Position numbers and translations under genes: made by a program. This document shows positions 9,252-17,598 of a DNA stretch of 64,000 bases, piece after piece (the first letter of the stretch is position 1; each line of letters starts with the position of its first letter). The stretch is from Hymenobacter ginkgonis (lineage in GTDB: Bacteria > Bacteroidota > Bacteroidia > Cytophagales > Hymenobacteraceae). A model generated the notes under the pieces. That model was not told the DNA's origin and ran no database searches. It worked only from the letters and a program-made list of their open reading frames with translations. The stretch covers positions 99,565 through 163,564 of the forward strand of contig NZ_WQKZ01000007.1 in the NCBI RefSeq assembly GCF_009755225.1, given 5' to 3'.

Positions 9252-10830
9252 AAACGCTCCGCACAACAGCCTAGGTCAGCGTTTTCGGACGGTGCTGGTA
9301 GCCGCGTTGTTCTTATTGGGTAGCGGAATATCCTGGGCACAAAACCCTGACCCGGCGCTGGTGCGTCTAGTGCGGCCTACCCCCGGCACCCGCTCGCTAG
9401 GGGCTATATTGACTGAGTTAGCGCAGCAAGGCAACTTATCGCTGAGTTACAGTAGTTCGCTGGTGCCGGTGGCGCGCCTGCATACCCTACTCCCAGGGCC
9501 GGCCCGCCCGCTGGGGGTCGTATTGCGGGAGGTACTGGCCGCTGAGCATTTGTCGTATGGGTTGCTGGACGGGCAACTGGTGCTGTGGCCCGCCCGCGTG
9601 GCCGCCCCCGTGGGCATAACCTCAGTGAATGGCCGGCTTACGCGCACTGTCCAAGTACCGACTGCTCATTCAGGTGAGTCGCCCGCTAAGCTGTCTACTG
9701 CACCTAGCGAAGCGGTAGCAGCTAACCCAACCGCTATAAGCCGAAACCCTGCCAGTCACCCGGTAGCCTCAGCAGGACCTAGGGAGTCAAGGGTTTCCGA
9801 CGCGGCCACATCAGCTATGGCACCCAGCGTCAGGTCTGTTAAAGCTGGGGGACAGCTTCTTAATCGAGAAGCCAAACCAACTACGGCACCGGGTGCTAGT
9901 CCTAGCTTCCCGGCCAAAGGGCCGCTTGCCAGTGCCACTAAAACTCCGTCTGCCAGCGTAGCTCGAACAAGCTTAGCTGGTGGTTCGAAATCTGATAAGC
10001 TATACCCTCGCGCATTACCCACCGCTAAGCGGTTTACTACCAAACCAAGCGGCGGAACAATGGCAAACTCTCTGCCACACAGCGACCATCCGCGCCCCCG
10101 CCCCGACACGAAAAACCAATGGGCCGGGCCAGGAGAAAACCTAGCCAACTCGCCCGCCGCCCGCCGCCCGCTATCCCGCCCGAGCCAGTTCAGGGGGGCA
10201 GTCGACTCGCTACCCTTTTTGCGCAGCACTCCTTCGACAGTGCCGGCTTCGGATGGGGTAGGGCAGGTAGTAGTAGCGCTAGCCGCTGGACCGAGCTCCA
10301 CCGCCAGCCCGGCGCGGGTAAACGACCCCGCAGCTAAGCCCTTTGCCCTGGCCAGCCTGCTGCATCCCAGCTACTTGCACGGCGAGGCGTGGGTCAGTGA
10401 GAGCTTGCCCCTCAACGCGGCCGTGAAGGTGGGTATTCCGCGCATTTACCTGGTGATGGGGGTAGCAGCGGGGCCAGCTGGTCGCCAGTCGGGCGGGGTG
10501 GCCTGGGGGGTGGGCCTGGGCACGGCCGGCCAGCTGCGGGGCCGCTTCACGCCCAGCCTCGACCTAGTGCAGTGGTTTGTGAGTGGCGACCGGGAAACTA
10601 GCCCCAGCAGCCTTACCCAGCTCCGGCCGCAGGTGGGGTGGCAGCTCAAGCCGGGCGGGCGCTGGCAACTCGTCGGTGGGCCGACCCTCAACCTGGCCAC
10701 CGCCCGCCACCGGGGCCCGCAACCGCAGCGCTGGGACTTCGGCCGCGACCAATGGCTGTGGGTGAATCAGACCGACGACGAGTCGTTGCTGCGTCTGTGG
10801 CCGGGCGTGCAGCTGGGCCTGCGGTTTTGA
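9244..10830 (+). CDS. STN-domain outer-membrane protein, third gene of the FecI/FecR operon
   Basis: A 528-residue exported protein. The GTG start at 9244 overlaps the end of fecR by 8 bases, suggesting translational coupling. A signal peptide (VLVAALFLLGSGISWAQ) precedes an STN domain (about 48-118: LGAILTELAQQGNLSLSYSS, LGVVLREVLAAEHLSYGLLD), the module that contacts FecR in signal-transducing receptors. Residues about 125-370 are low-complexity (Ser, Pro, Thr, Ala). The last 150 residues alternate like a small beta-barrel (GEAWVSESLPLNAAVKVGIP ... WPGVQLGLRF). No plug or full TonB barrel is present, so it may relay signals without transport. Confidence 0.75.
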   Translation: MSKNAPHNSLGQRFRTVLVAALFLLGSGISWAQNPDPALVRLVRPTPGTRSLGAILTELAQQGNLSLSYSSSLVPVARLHTLLPGPARPLGVVLREVLAAEHLSYGLLDGQLVLWPARVAAPVGITSVNGRLTRTVQVPTAHSGESPAKLSTAPSEAVAANPTAISRNPASHPVASAGPRESRVSDAATSAMAPSVRSVKAGGQLLNREAKPTTAPGASPSFPAKGPLASATKTPSASVARTSLAGGSKSDKLYPRALPTAKRFTTKPSGGTMANSLPHSDHPRPRPDTKNQWAGPGENLANSPAARRPLSRPSQFRGAVDSLPFLRSTPSTVPASDGVGQVVVALAAGPSSTASPARVNDPAAKPFALASLLHPSYLHGEAWVSESLPLNAAVKVGIPRIYLVMGVAAGPAGRQSGGVAWGVGLGTAGQLRGRFTPSLDLVQWFVSGDRETSPSSLTQLRPQVGWQLKPGGRWQLVGGPTLNLATARHRGPQPQRWDFGRDQWLWVNQTDDESLLRLWPGVQLGLRF

Positions 10831-10837
10831 GCATCGA

Positions 10838-10873
10838 GGGCCTCTCAGAAAACGGAGTAACTAGCACGCTAAG
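10838..10873 (+). repeat. Left terminal inverted repeat of cassette
   Basis: This 36-bp sequence beginning GGGCCTCTCAGAAAACGG is repeated in inverse orientation at 12629-12664, with about 32 of 36 bases identical. Confidence 0.75.
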
Positions 10874-11031
10874 GTCTGGCAAGAGCCGTAGGGGCTGAAA
10901 TTAGCTGAGTGCGCATTTCGTAAGCTCCGAGTGGTCCCCGGTTAGGTTGAGGTGCTGCCGGCTCAATGGCGATACGTATAGTAACTGCGCCTTGTCCACG
11001 AGCTGTTTGTGAGCTGGTGGATAGCTAGCTA

Positions 11032-11382
11032 TCACTCCTCCCGAATCCGGTCATGGTGGTTTTTACCCCAAGCAATCATTTCCAGAATCATGGTCTGCAA
11101 GGTGTCGCAATACGAGGAGGTCGTGTACTCCACGGTGGGGGGCGACGTGTCATACACCCGCCGCACCACCAGCTTATTCTGTTCCAAGGCCTTGAGTTCG
11201 GTGGACAAGACTTTGGTGGTGATGCCCTGCACGCTGCGCTGGATGTCGCGGAAGCGGCTATTCCCCTGGTGGATGGCCACCAAAATGGGCAGCTTCCACT
11301 TCCCATTGACTACGTACAAGGTGTCCTGGAGGTGGCGTATCTGCTGCGCAACGGCGGCTTTATCCGGTTGTATATCTGGCAT
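11032..11382 (-). CDS. HxlR-family winged-helix regulator
   Basis: A 116-residue MarR-like winged-helix transcription factor. The family core is visible: VVNGKWKLPILVAIHQGNSR, FRDIQRSVQGITTKVLSTEL, then the wing VVRRVYDTSPPTVEYTTS. A final helix, MILEMIAWGKNHHD, probably dimerises. No cysteine sits near the N-terminus, so the thiol-sensing type of HxlR is not indicated. It is divergently transcribed from the NmrA-like gene, with 64 bases between the starts. This is the common layout for HxlR regulators controlling a neighbouring oxidoreductase and themselves. Confidence 0.93.
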   Translation of the reverse strand: MPDIQPDKAAVAQQIRHLQDTLYVVNGKWKLPILVAIHQGNSRFRDIQRSVQGITTKVLSTELKALEQNKLVVRRVYDTSPPTVEYTTSSYCDTLQTMILEMIAWGKNHHDRIREE

Positions 11383-11393
11383 CCTTTAGGTAA

Positions 11394-11414
11394 CTGGTAT
11401 AGTTTGTAAACCAG
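11394..11414. promoter_or_regulatory. Candidate HxlR operator in the divergent promoter
   Basis: The dyad CTGGT (11394-11398) / ACCAG (11410-11414) encloses the smaller palindrome GTTTGTAAAC (11402-11411). It sits centrally in the 64-bp gap between the divergent HxlR and NmrA-like genes. Confidence 0.5.
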
Positions 11415-11446
11415 GCACGGCGTAAATTTACATATCATTTAACTAA

Positions 11447-12394
11447 ATGAATATGAGCCAGATTCAAAAACCAGTCATCCTGGTAGCGGGTGCCGCCGGC
11501 CTGCAGGGCGGGGCCGCCGTTACGGCCTTATTGGCAAAAGGTACTTTCGCCATCCGAGCGATTGTGCGCGATAAGAACAGCGCAGCAGCCCAAGCCTTGG
11601 CGGCCAAAAATGTCGAGTTGTTCGAAACCACCTTCGATGACTTGGAAGGGTTGACTAAGGCGGCGCAAGGAGCAACCGGGGTCTTCTCCGTGCAAATGGG
11701 GTCTCACCCCGGCAACCAGGGAGAGGAAACGCGGCATGCCCGCAATTTAGTAGCGGCGGCCAAGGCGGCGGGCGTGCAGCAAGTCGTGCATACCTCGGTG
11801 GCGCGGGCTAGGGAGCACGAAAGCTTCGTGGACTGGGGCAAAGGCCGCTGGGAGCCTTTGTATTGGCTGGAAAAAGCCGCTGCTATCGACGCCGTAAAAG
11901 CCGCGGGCTTCCCGTACTGGACCATCCTGAAACCGCCGTATTTGATGGAGAATTTGCTTCCTCCTCGGGATGCAGTTATGTTCCCCACGCTGGCCCAAGG
12001 CAAGTTCATCACGTCCATCGCCCCCGATACCAAAATTGATTGGGTATCGGCGCAGGACATCGGCCGCTTTGCCGCCGAAGCCTTTGCCCAGCCGGAGAAG
12101 TTCAACCACCAAGAACTGTCGATAGTAGGGGCCAAAGCCACCATGACCGAGGTGGCCGAGACGATGTCCGCCGTGACCGGCAAACACTTTGAAGCCAACA
12201 GCCTAACCGAGGAGGAGGCCCTCGCCAGCGGCTTGTTTAAATACGGAGTCGAGATGTATACCTGGCAGAACGTGGAAGGCTATAAAATTGACCCCCAGCA
12301 GGCTGCTGGCTACGGCATCCAACCCGAATCGCTCACTTCCTTTCTGGAGAGCCATAGAGCATTCCTGCAAGCCAGATATGCGGGTTTAGCCTAA
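11447..12394 (+). CDS. NmrA-family NAD(P)-binding oxidoreductase or sensor
   Basis: A 315-residue Rossmann-fold protein of the atypical SDR/NmrA group. The nucleotide-binding motif VAGAAGLQGGAAVTALLAKG (a GxxGxxG variant) lies at about residues 13-32. It is followed by the AIRAIVRDKNSAAAQAL strand-helix and by the central patterns GVFSVQM and VHTSVARA. The substrate region contains YWTILKPPYLMENLLPP. Such proteins act as NAD(P)H-dependent reductases or redox-sensing regulators, and the true substrate cannot be read from sequence. The start at ATG 11447 is preferred; a second ATG lies two codons on. It ends 6 bases before a strong hairpin. Confidence 0.88.
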   Translation: MNMSQIQKPVILVAGAAGLQGGAAVTALLAKGTFAIRAIVRDKNSAAAQALAAKNVELFETTFDDLEGLTKAAQGATGVFSVQMGSHPGNQGEETRHARNLVAAAKAAGVQQVVHTSVARAREHESFVDWGKGRWEPLYWLEKAAAIDAVKAAGFPYWTILKPPYLMENLLPPRDAVMFPTLAQGKFITSIAPDTKIDWVSAQDIGRFAAEAFAQPEKFNHQELSIVGAKATMTEVAETMSAVTGKHFEANSLTEEEALASGLFKYGVEMYTWQNVEGYKIDPQQAAGYGIQPESLTSFLESHRAFLQARYAGLA

Positions 12395-12400
12395 GCAAAT

Positions 12401-12446
12401 CAACAAGCAGTCAGGCTTCGCTTAGGCGCTGCCTGACTGCTTGTTG
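12401..12446. terminator. Hairpin after the NmrA-like gene
   Basis: The perfect 16-bp arms CAACAAGCAGTCAGGC (12401-12416) and GCCTGACTGCTTGTTG (12431-12446) are separated by 14 bases. There is no long T-run, but the position directly after the stop codon fits a transcription end. Confidence 0.65.
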
Positions 12447-12468
12447 AGATGGCCCTCGTTCTGGTTGA

Positions 12469-12600
12469 GAGCGCTGGGGGAGGGAAAAGCTTGCCCAGCG
12501 CCTGGGTATTTCCAAGGTCACGCGCTATAAATACCTACGCTAATGGGGAGTCGTGATTCACAGCCACCAAAAAGCCACAGTGGGTAAGCTAAGCAAGTGA
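12469..12600 (+). pseudogene. Decayed helix-turn-helix fragment
   Basis: A forward frame reads ERWGREKLAQRLGISKVTRY, then KYLR*WGVVIHS, with an internal TAA. The LAQRLGISKVTxYKYLR pattern is a helix-turn-helix of the kind found at the end of resolvases/invertases or in small regulators. It has no start codon and no upstream domain, so it is a relic inside the inverted-repeat cassette. Confidence 0.4.
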
Positions 12601-12628
12601 ATTTTGTGCTCACCCGTCAGTCACCTTT

Positions 12629-12664
12629 CTTAATGGGCTAGTTATTCCGTTTTCTGAGAGGCCC
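12629..12664 (-). repeat. Right terminal inverted repeat of cassette
   Basis: Inverse partner of 10838-10873. The outer 18 bases are identical (GGGCCTCTCAGAAAACGG on the minus strand). Confidence 0.75.
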
Positions 12665-12691
12665 CCGTAGTGGCCAGCGCCCACCCTGCCA

Positions 12692-13381
12692 TCAGGGCTG
12701 CGCTGCGCGCCCGCTGCGGCGGCGCAAGTCGGCCCAGATAGTACCCACAAACAGGTTGAGGCGGTAGCAGTAGTACCAGCCGTTGAAGTCGTTCTCGAAT
12801 GACTCGCGGGTGAGACTCACCCGGTAGCCCACGCCGCCGCTCACGCCCACCCAGCGCGTGGGCTTGAGCAGCAGGCCCACCCCGGCCTCGGCCGGCACGA
12901 AGGTGTCGCGCGTGTCGGTAATCAGCTGGTCCTGGGCATCGGTGACCGTGTAGTGGCTGCGGCCAATGCCCACGTCCAGCGGGATGCTCACCTCGAAAAA
13001 TCGCCGCCGCACCAGCAGGTAGGTAAAGCTGGGTGTGAAGTACAGCAGGCTCAAATCGGGCATTGCCATACCGGCTTGCTGGTTTTGGCCGCGGCCTCGG
13101 CCCTTGGTGGCGTAGTACTCGCCATAGTTCCGGCGTAGGGTGTAGCCGGAAATGCCTATTCGGTACTTTTTGCCGGGCGGTACCACGCCCAGGTTGAGCC
13201 CAATGACGCGCACCGCGGCGGTTTGCTCGAAGGGGTTGCGGTTGTCGAAGTAGAGGCTCGGGGTCCAGCGCGTCGGCGGGGGCACGCTTTGCGCCTGCGC
13301 CAGCAAGGGTCCGGCACTGGCGAGTAGCAGCAAGCGGGGCAACCAGGTGCGGAAAGTAGTCAGCAAGTACAAATACGGCAT
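12692..13381 (-). CDS. Hypothetical outer-membrane beta-barrel-like protein
   Basis: A 229-residue exported protein when started at the ATG at 13381, which gives a clean signal peptide (MPYLYLLTTF...LLLLASAGPLLAQAQ). The frame is open 19 codons further upstream, but that extension would spoil the signal. The mature part alternates hydrophobic and polar residues with many aromatic and Gly residues (YFDNRNPFEQTAAVRVIGLN, PDLSLLYFTPSFTYLLVRRR, GVSGGVGYRVSLTRESFEND), consistent with an 8-10 strand barrel. No family was recognised. The following minus-strand gene is separated by a terminator, so it is probably transcribed alone. Confidence 0.7.
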   Translation of the reverse strand: MPYLYLLTTFRTWLPRLLLLASAGPLLAQAQSVPPPTRWTPSLYFDNRNPFEQTAAVRVIGLNLGVVPPGKKYRIGISGYTLRRNYGEYYATKGRGRGQNQQAGMAMPDLSLLYFTPSFTYLLVRRRFFEVSIPLDVGIGRSHYTVTDAQDQLITDTRDTFVPAEAGVGLLLKPTRWVGVSGGVGYRVSLTRESFENDFNGWYYCYRLNLFVGTIWADLRRRSGRAAQP

Positions 13382-13462
13382 GCAGTCAGCAGCTACGTGG
13401 GTTTTTAGGTAAACGTCCGGTAGTTTGAGGTTAAGCACTTAGCAGGTGAGCTGACCGCAAAA

Positions 13463-13488
13463 AAGGCACGTCCGGGTGGACGTGCCTT
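13463..13488 (-). terminator. Rho-independent terminator for the 13510-13893 lipoprotein
   Basis: The perfect 11-bp arms AAGGCACGTCC / GGACGTGCCTT flank a GGGT loop, and on the minus strand the hairpin is followed by a T-run (the A-run at 13459-13464 on the plus strand). Confidence 0.8.
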
Positions 13489-13509
13489 CTGGCATGAACG
13501 AGCGAGCGC

Positions 13510-13893
13510 TTAGTTGGCGCCCGTCGTCGTAGGTGGCAGGAGGGTGATGCAGCCCAGCTCCACTAGCTTGCCGGCCGGGCAGGTATTGCCGGTTTGCTTG
13601 CTCTTGACGGTGTAGCCCACGGTCACCTTCTGGCCGACTACGGGCGCGAAGTTGGCCCACGTGCTACCGGTGGGGATGACGTAGGTGCTGTCGGCCAGGT
13701 GCAGGGCCAGGCCGCAGCCGGTGGTCTTGCTCAGGTCGACTACCACGGCGGCGGTGTCGCAGGTACCGCCCTTGGGCGTGCAGTCGCTGCTTTTATCGCC
13801 TTTTTCAAAGCAGCCGGTGAGCACGGTGCTGGCCCCCAGGCCCAGGATGGTTAGCGTAGCGAAAGCCGCGCTGCGGGAAAAAAAACGCTTCAT
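13510..13893 (-). CDS. Small lipoprotein of unknown function
   Basis: A 127-residue protein when started at the ATG at 13893. The N-terminus MKRFFSRSAAFATLTILGLG ends in the lipobox STVLTGC, so it should be acylated and exported. The mature domain of about 100 residues contains paired cysteines (SDCTPKGGTCDTAAV and TTGCGLALHLADS, later GNTCPAGKLVELGCI), which suggests disulphides. The patterns CGLALHLADSTYVIPTG and VGQKVTVGYTVK are typical of small OB-like periplasmic folds. A strong terminator follows the stop. Confidence 0.8.
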   Translation of the reverse strand: MKRFFSRSAAFATLTILGLGASTVLTGCFEKGDKSSDCTPKGGTCDTAAVVVDLSKTTGCGLALHLADSTYVIPTGSTWANFAPVVGQKVTVGYTVKSKQTGNTCPAGKLVELGCITLLPPTTTGAN

Positions 13894-13964
13894 AAAAAGA
13901 GGGGTAAAAGGGGTGAGGTAAAGAAGAAAACAACGGCGGTCAAGCAGGCTAAGAAATGTATTCG

Positions 13965-15863
13965 TCAAGGCATTACCTCTACCCAGCCCTTGAAGCGCCG
14001 CCCATCGGTGAAGGTGACGAGGTAGTAGTAGATGCCCCCCACGCCGCCCCCGGCCCACGTGAAGCTGCGCGTAGGCGACTGGTACACGAGCCGGCCCCAG
14101 CGCGAGAAAATGCTGACGCCCGCAAACTGGCTGGCGCAGAAATCAGGGGGTAGGGCCTGGTCGAGGGTGAAGGCCTCGTTGAGGCCGTCGCCATTGGGCG
14201 TGATGATGTTGGGCGGGCTAAAAGCCAGCGAATCACCGGGCCGGGGCACCACGAAGCGGATGGCGCGCGTGAGGGTGTGCGGCGTGCAAATGGTGCCGCC
14301 CTGAGCTAAGGCAAAGCGCACGACCAGCCCGCTGTCGCTGGCCGTAACCAGGCCGCAATCGGGCGCCCAGGTGAAAGTGGCCGTGGCGCGGCCCGTACCA
14401 TTTTGGGCGCTGAAGTTCATGCCCACGCTGGCCAGACTGAAACCCACGCCGGTAGCCGTGAGCGTGAGCGGGTTGGGGGCCGAATCGGTGCCCAGCAGCG
14501 TGGCCGTGTAGGGCTGGTTGAGGGCGAGCCGCACCACGGTGGGTGTGGGCTGGCCAGGCACTTCGGGCGGAAAGCTGGTGGTGAGCACCGGCGTGGTGCT
14601 AACGGGTGGCGCGGCGATGAAGGCCACCCGCACGGTATCGCGCTTGGGCAGCGAGCAGCCATTATCAGCCACCAACACGTTGAGCAAGTACACCTTGCCC
14701 TTGGTGTCGGCGCACATCGGGAAGCAGAGCGTGGCCGTGAGTGTATCGGGCTGGCCGCTGGCGTGCACCGTGCCGCTGGTAGTCGTCGTGAAGCTCGGAG
14801 CCGTGGCTGGGTCGCTGAAGTTGAGGGGCGCGGCCGTGAGCGTAAGCGTCGAATTGGGGTCAGGGTCGGTGTAGCGCAGCGTGAGGCAGCGCGAGCCGCC
14901 GGGCACGAAGCGCACCGTGTCGCGGCCGGGGCGGTAGGCGCGGCCGTTGGCCCGCACGCTCACCACGGGCGGGTTGTTGGTGGGGCAATTGAGCACGTAG
15001 AGCTGAAAATCGCGCCGGGTTTCCCCGATTTTGACGCCCTTGCGATACTCCGCGCAGCGCACCCCGAACACGAACAGCCCGAGCCGATTGGGCCGCACCG
15101 TGAGCCGCCCGGTGTGCGCGTCGATGCCCAGCGCCGGCGAGCCCGGTATCTGGTTGGTAGTGCCTAGTCCTGCCGACCAGGTTACCAGGCTATAGGGCGC
15201 GGCGGCCGGGGCCGGAATCGGAAAGGCAGCCGTGGCGTGGCCGTTGAGCGGCGTCACCATGTCGTAGGCCAGCGAGTCGCCGTCGGGGTCTACCCCCCCA
15301 AAGTCGTAGTAGAACAGGTTGCCGATGCAGGCATAGTCGCCGAGCGCCGGGAAGATGCGCGGCGTCGAGTCGATGAACGAGGCCCCGTTGCGCACCACGG
15401 CCGGAAACTCCAGGTAGAACGTCTGCGCCGCCCCGCCGGGGTTCACGATGTTGCTGATGGCCAGGTTGCGGCAGCAGCGCTCCACGGCCGCGTAGTAGCC
15501 GCTGGCACTGGCGTAAGTCGCCGCATCAAGGGTAATGTCCTTGGTGTAAACGAGCTTGCGGGTGCTGAGCGAGCCCACGGCGCAGGCCGGGTTAGTGTAG
15601 CTCACGAAGGTGTTGCTGGTGAGCGGCAGCACCACGCTTTGCAGCTGCCGGTTGGTGGCCTTGTCGAAAATGCCCGCCGTCAGGGCCTGGTCGAGCGCCG
15701 CCGCGTTGCCGTTGATGGCATCAAAGTAGAGCGTCAGGGTCAGGGTGTAGGTGCTGCCGGTTTGGTGCTGCAAGTCCAGCTCGCCGCCCACGATGTGCGT
15801 CGCCCGGGCCGGCGTGGCCGCCAGCAGCAGCAGCCACAGGCTGAGGAGAGCCCGCAATGGCAC
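13965..15863 (-). CDS. Gliding-motility-associated C-terminal domain surface protein
   Basis: A large secreted protein, about 632 residues from the GTG at 15863 (MPLRALLSLWLLLLAATPARA signal); a GTG at 15896 is also possible, and the frame is open further upstream without a better start. The mature part opens with THIVGGELDL, a hallmark of Bacteroidota adhesin-like proteins. Long Ig/cadherin-like repeats follow (FVFGVRCAEYRKGVKIGETR; PVVSVRANGRAYRPGRDTVR). The last 85 residues are a type B T9SS sorting domain (PPNIITPNGDGLNEAF ... VSIFSRWGRLVY ... GGIYYYLVTFTDG), so export by type IX secretion and surface display are expected. It could serve adhesion or gliding. Confidence 0.88.
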   Translation of the reverse strand: MPLRALLSLWLLLLAATPARATHIVGGELDLQHQTGSTYTLTLTLYFDAINGNAAALDQALTAGIFDKATNRQLQSVVLPLTSNTFVSYTNPACAVGSLSTRKLVYTKDITLDAATYASASGYYAAVERCCRNLAISNIVNPGGAAQTFYLEFPAVVRNGASFIDSTPRIFPALGDYACIGNLFYYDFGGVDPDGDSLAYDMVTPLNGHATAAFPIPAPAAAPYSLVTWSAGLGTTNQIPGSPALGIDAHTGRLTVRPNRLGLFVFGVRCAEYRKGVKIGETRRDFQLYVLNCPTNNPPVVSVRANGRAYRPGRDTVRFVPGGSRCLTLRYTDPDPNSTLTLTAAPLNFSDPATAPSFTTTTSGTVHASGQPDTLTATLCFPMCADTKGKVYLLNVLVADNGCSLPKRDTVRVAFIAAPPVSTTPVLTTSFPPEVPGQPTPTVVRLALNQPYTATLLGTDSAPNPLTLTATGVGFSLASVGMNFSAQNGTGRATATFTWAPDCGLVTASDSGLVVRFALAQGGTICTPHTLTRAIRFVVPRPGDSLAFSPPNIITPNGDGLNEAFTLDQALPPDFCASQFAGVSIFSRWGRLVYQSPTRSFTWAGGGVGGIYYYLVTFTDGRRFKGWVEVMP

Positions 15864-15918
15864 GCGGGCGGGCAGAGCGGATGCCAGGTAATACACGAGT
15901 TCGGTGCAGCGATAAAGC

Positions 15919-16230
15919 CTATAGTTTCGAAGAAGAGGATGACTTGGCGGCCGGCCGCCGGCCCGGCTGCGGCAGGCTCCAGCCCGCCAGGTCGCGGGTA
16001 AGGTCGCGCACCGAAGGAGTGCGCTGGCGGGGGGCCGGCGGCGGCGTAGGCTGGCCCGCCCAATCGGGGCTGGCCAGCAATTCCTCGTAGATGGCCTGGT
16101 GCCGCGTGAGTTCATCCGGCCAGTGCGGAGTTTGGCCCTGAGTAGCCTGGGGCTCAGCGGCCGACCTAGGTACTAGCCACCTACCGGCCTGGCCCGGCAG
16201 CAGGTAATCGGAGAAGTAAGCGGTGCGCAT
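15919..16230 (-). CDS. Small hypothetical proline-rich protein
   Basis: A 103-residue frame with an ATG at 16230, hydrophilic, with no signal peptide. The N-terminal part MRTAYFSDYLLPGQAGRWLV and the central ELTRHQAIYEELLASPDW look folded. The C-terminal half is rich in Pro, Arg and Ser and ends SSSSSKL. It lies just upstream of the gliding-type gene on the same strand and its stop is 23 bases before that gene's most upstream plausible start, so the two could be co-transcribed. No family was recognised. High GC content makes chance frames likely here, so confidence is moderate. Confidence 0.45.
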   Translation of the reverse strand: MRTAYFSDYLLPGQAGRWLVPRSAAEPQATQGQTPHWPDELTRHQAIYEELLASPDWAGQPTPPPAPRQRTPSVRDLTRDLAGWSLPQPGRRPAAKSSSSSKL

Positions 16231-16422
16231 AGCAAGGGTGCGTAAGCGGTTAAGCCAGCTACAGTAGCAGTTCGTAGGCAGTAGTGCGGCGGCCCTTCGC
16301 GTGGTTCAGCTAGTAGAGACCTGGAGGCCGGCCTACCCCTACGCAGCCCGCGCTTTTATTCTAATTATTTCCGGCTGGCTCAGCCAACCTGCTTGCTAGC
16401 AGCCCGCTGGCTGGCGGATGGC

Positions 16423-17598
16423 TCAGCGAATGTTGCCGCCCACGGCCAGGCCGCTGGGCACCGTGGCGGGCACGGTGCGGTCGTAGGTAGTGGCTGTGAG
16501 CGAATTGAGAAAGGCAATGATGGCCTGCTCGTTGTTCACCCGGCCCGGAAACTGCGGGTCGCGCTGGGCAGTGCTCACGTGCGGGTTGGCCGTGTTGCGG
16601 CCATTATCATAAAAATTGAGCACGTCGTTCAGCGTCCGCAGGGTGCCGCTGTGCATGTAGGGCGCCGTGAGGGCCACGTTGCGCAGGCTCGGCGTGCGGA
16701 ACGCGTAGGTGCCGTTGGCACCCGTATCCGACGTGGCATTCTTGCTGTTGTCGGCCACGCCCATCACGTGCAGCTGGTAGTCGCTGAGCATGGGGCCGCT
16801 GTGGCAGTTGGCGCAGCCGCTCTGCACAAAGGCCTGGAGCCCCTGCACCTGCTGCGCCGTCAGCGCCGACGTAGTGCCGCGCATGTACTGGTCGAAGGGT
16901 GAGTCGGTAGCAATGAGAGTGCGCTCGAAGCAGGCCAGGGCTTTGCCCACGTTGGCCGCCGTAAGGGGGGTAGCCTCGGCAAAGGCCGTGCGAAACAGCG
17001 CCGCGTAGGCCGGAATGGCCCGCAGCCGCGCCACTACCGAGTCGGGGGCAGCCAATTCGGCATACTGGTGGCCGCGCATCTCCTCCAGCGTGATGACTGG
17101 CCGAAGCGCCTGAGTTTCCAGCGACTGGGCCCGGCTGTCCCAGAACATCGGGGCCAGGGCGGGGTCCACAGCACCGTTAGTAGTCAGGCCATTAAAGGCT
17201 GAGTTGAGCACCGTCGAGCTGTTGCGCTGCCCGAAAGGAATGGTATTGGGGGTGCGAAAGCGGCGCGTAGTCCCGAAACCCTGGCCGTTTTCACCGATGG
17301 CCAGGTCAATCCCGTCGGCGTAGCCGACGGCCGGGTGGTGGCAAGTCGCGCAGCTCACGTCGCGCCCACCCGAGAGCACCGGGTCCCAGAACAGGGCGCG
17401 GCCCAGGTCAACCTTGGCCGGGTTCGTCGGGTTGTCGGCGGGGGCCGCGGCCGATAAGGGCAGGGCCGCCAGCCCTTGCACCGTTTGGGTGCTCGTCGGT
17501 GTGGGGGTGGTGTTCTGCTTTTGGCAGGCCACCGCCGCAATCAGCAGCATTGCCGAGGCTAGTACACCCGTCAGCTGGAAAGTAGGAGAAGCAGGCAT
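16423..17598 (-). CDS. Di-heme cytochrome c peroxidase, CcpA/MauG family lipoprotein
   Basis: A 391-residue periplasmic enzyme that reduces hydrogen peroxide with electrons from cytochromes, or a MauG-like oxidase. The lipobox is in MLLIAAVAC, followed by a Thr/Pro linker. Two heme c sites are present: CATCHHPAVGYADG at about residue 90 and CANCHSGPMLSD at about 265. The region between contains the family FRTPNTIPFGQRNSS and FDQYMRGTTSALTAQQVQGL segments. The C-terminal pattern FRTPSLRNVALTAPYMHSGT carries the distal Met ligand usual for the high-potential heme. It is the first member of the redox-rich stretch to 26.4 kb but is transcribed in the opposite direction. Confidence 0.95.
   Translation of the reverse strand: MPASPTFQLTGVLASAMLLIAAVACQKQNTTPTPTSTQTVQGLAALPLSAAAPADNPTNPAKVDLGRALFWDPVLSGGRDVSCATCHHPAVGYADGIDLAIGENGQGFGTTRRFRTPNTIPFGQRNSSTVLNSAFNGLTTNGAVDPALAPMFWDSRAQSLETQALRPVITLEEMRGHQYAELAAPDSVVARLRAIPAYAALFRTAFAEATPLTAANVGKALACFERTLIATDSPFDQYMRGTTSALTAQQVQGLQAFVQSGCANCHSGPMLSDYQLHVMGVADNSKNATSDTGANGTYAFRTPSLRNVALTAPYMHSGTLRTLNDVLNFYDNGRNTANPHVSTAQRDPQFPGRVNNEQAIIAFLNSLTATTYDRTVPATVPSGLAVGGNIR

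Larger units (their letters stand above)
10838..12664. mobile_element. Transposase-less cassette bounded by 36-bp inverted repeats
   Basis: The left end 10838-10873 and the right end 12629-12664 are inverted copies that differ at about four of 36 positions. Both begin GGGCCTCTCAGAAAACGG reading inwards. The 1.83-kb interior holds a divergent HxlR regulator and NmrA-like gene plus a decayed HTH frame, but no transposase. This is the architecture of a mobile insertion cassette moved in trans by a related insertion sequence. The left repeat begins 8 bases after the stop of the STN gene. No clear target-site duplication was found. Confidence 0.6.

Noticed and set aside
14403..15167. 254-codon plus-strand frame, with another at 15237-16001
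   Set aside because: Both are antisense to the gliding-motility-type gene and rich in Gly, Arg and His without domain patterns.
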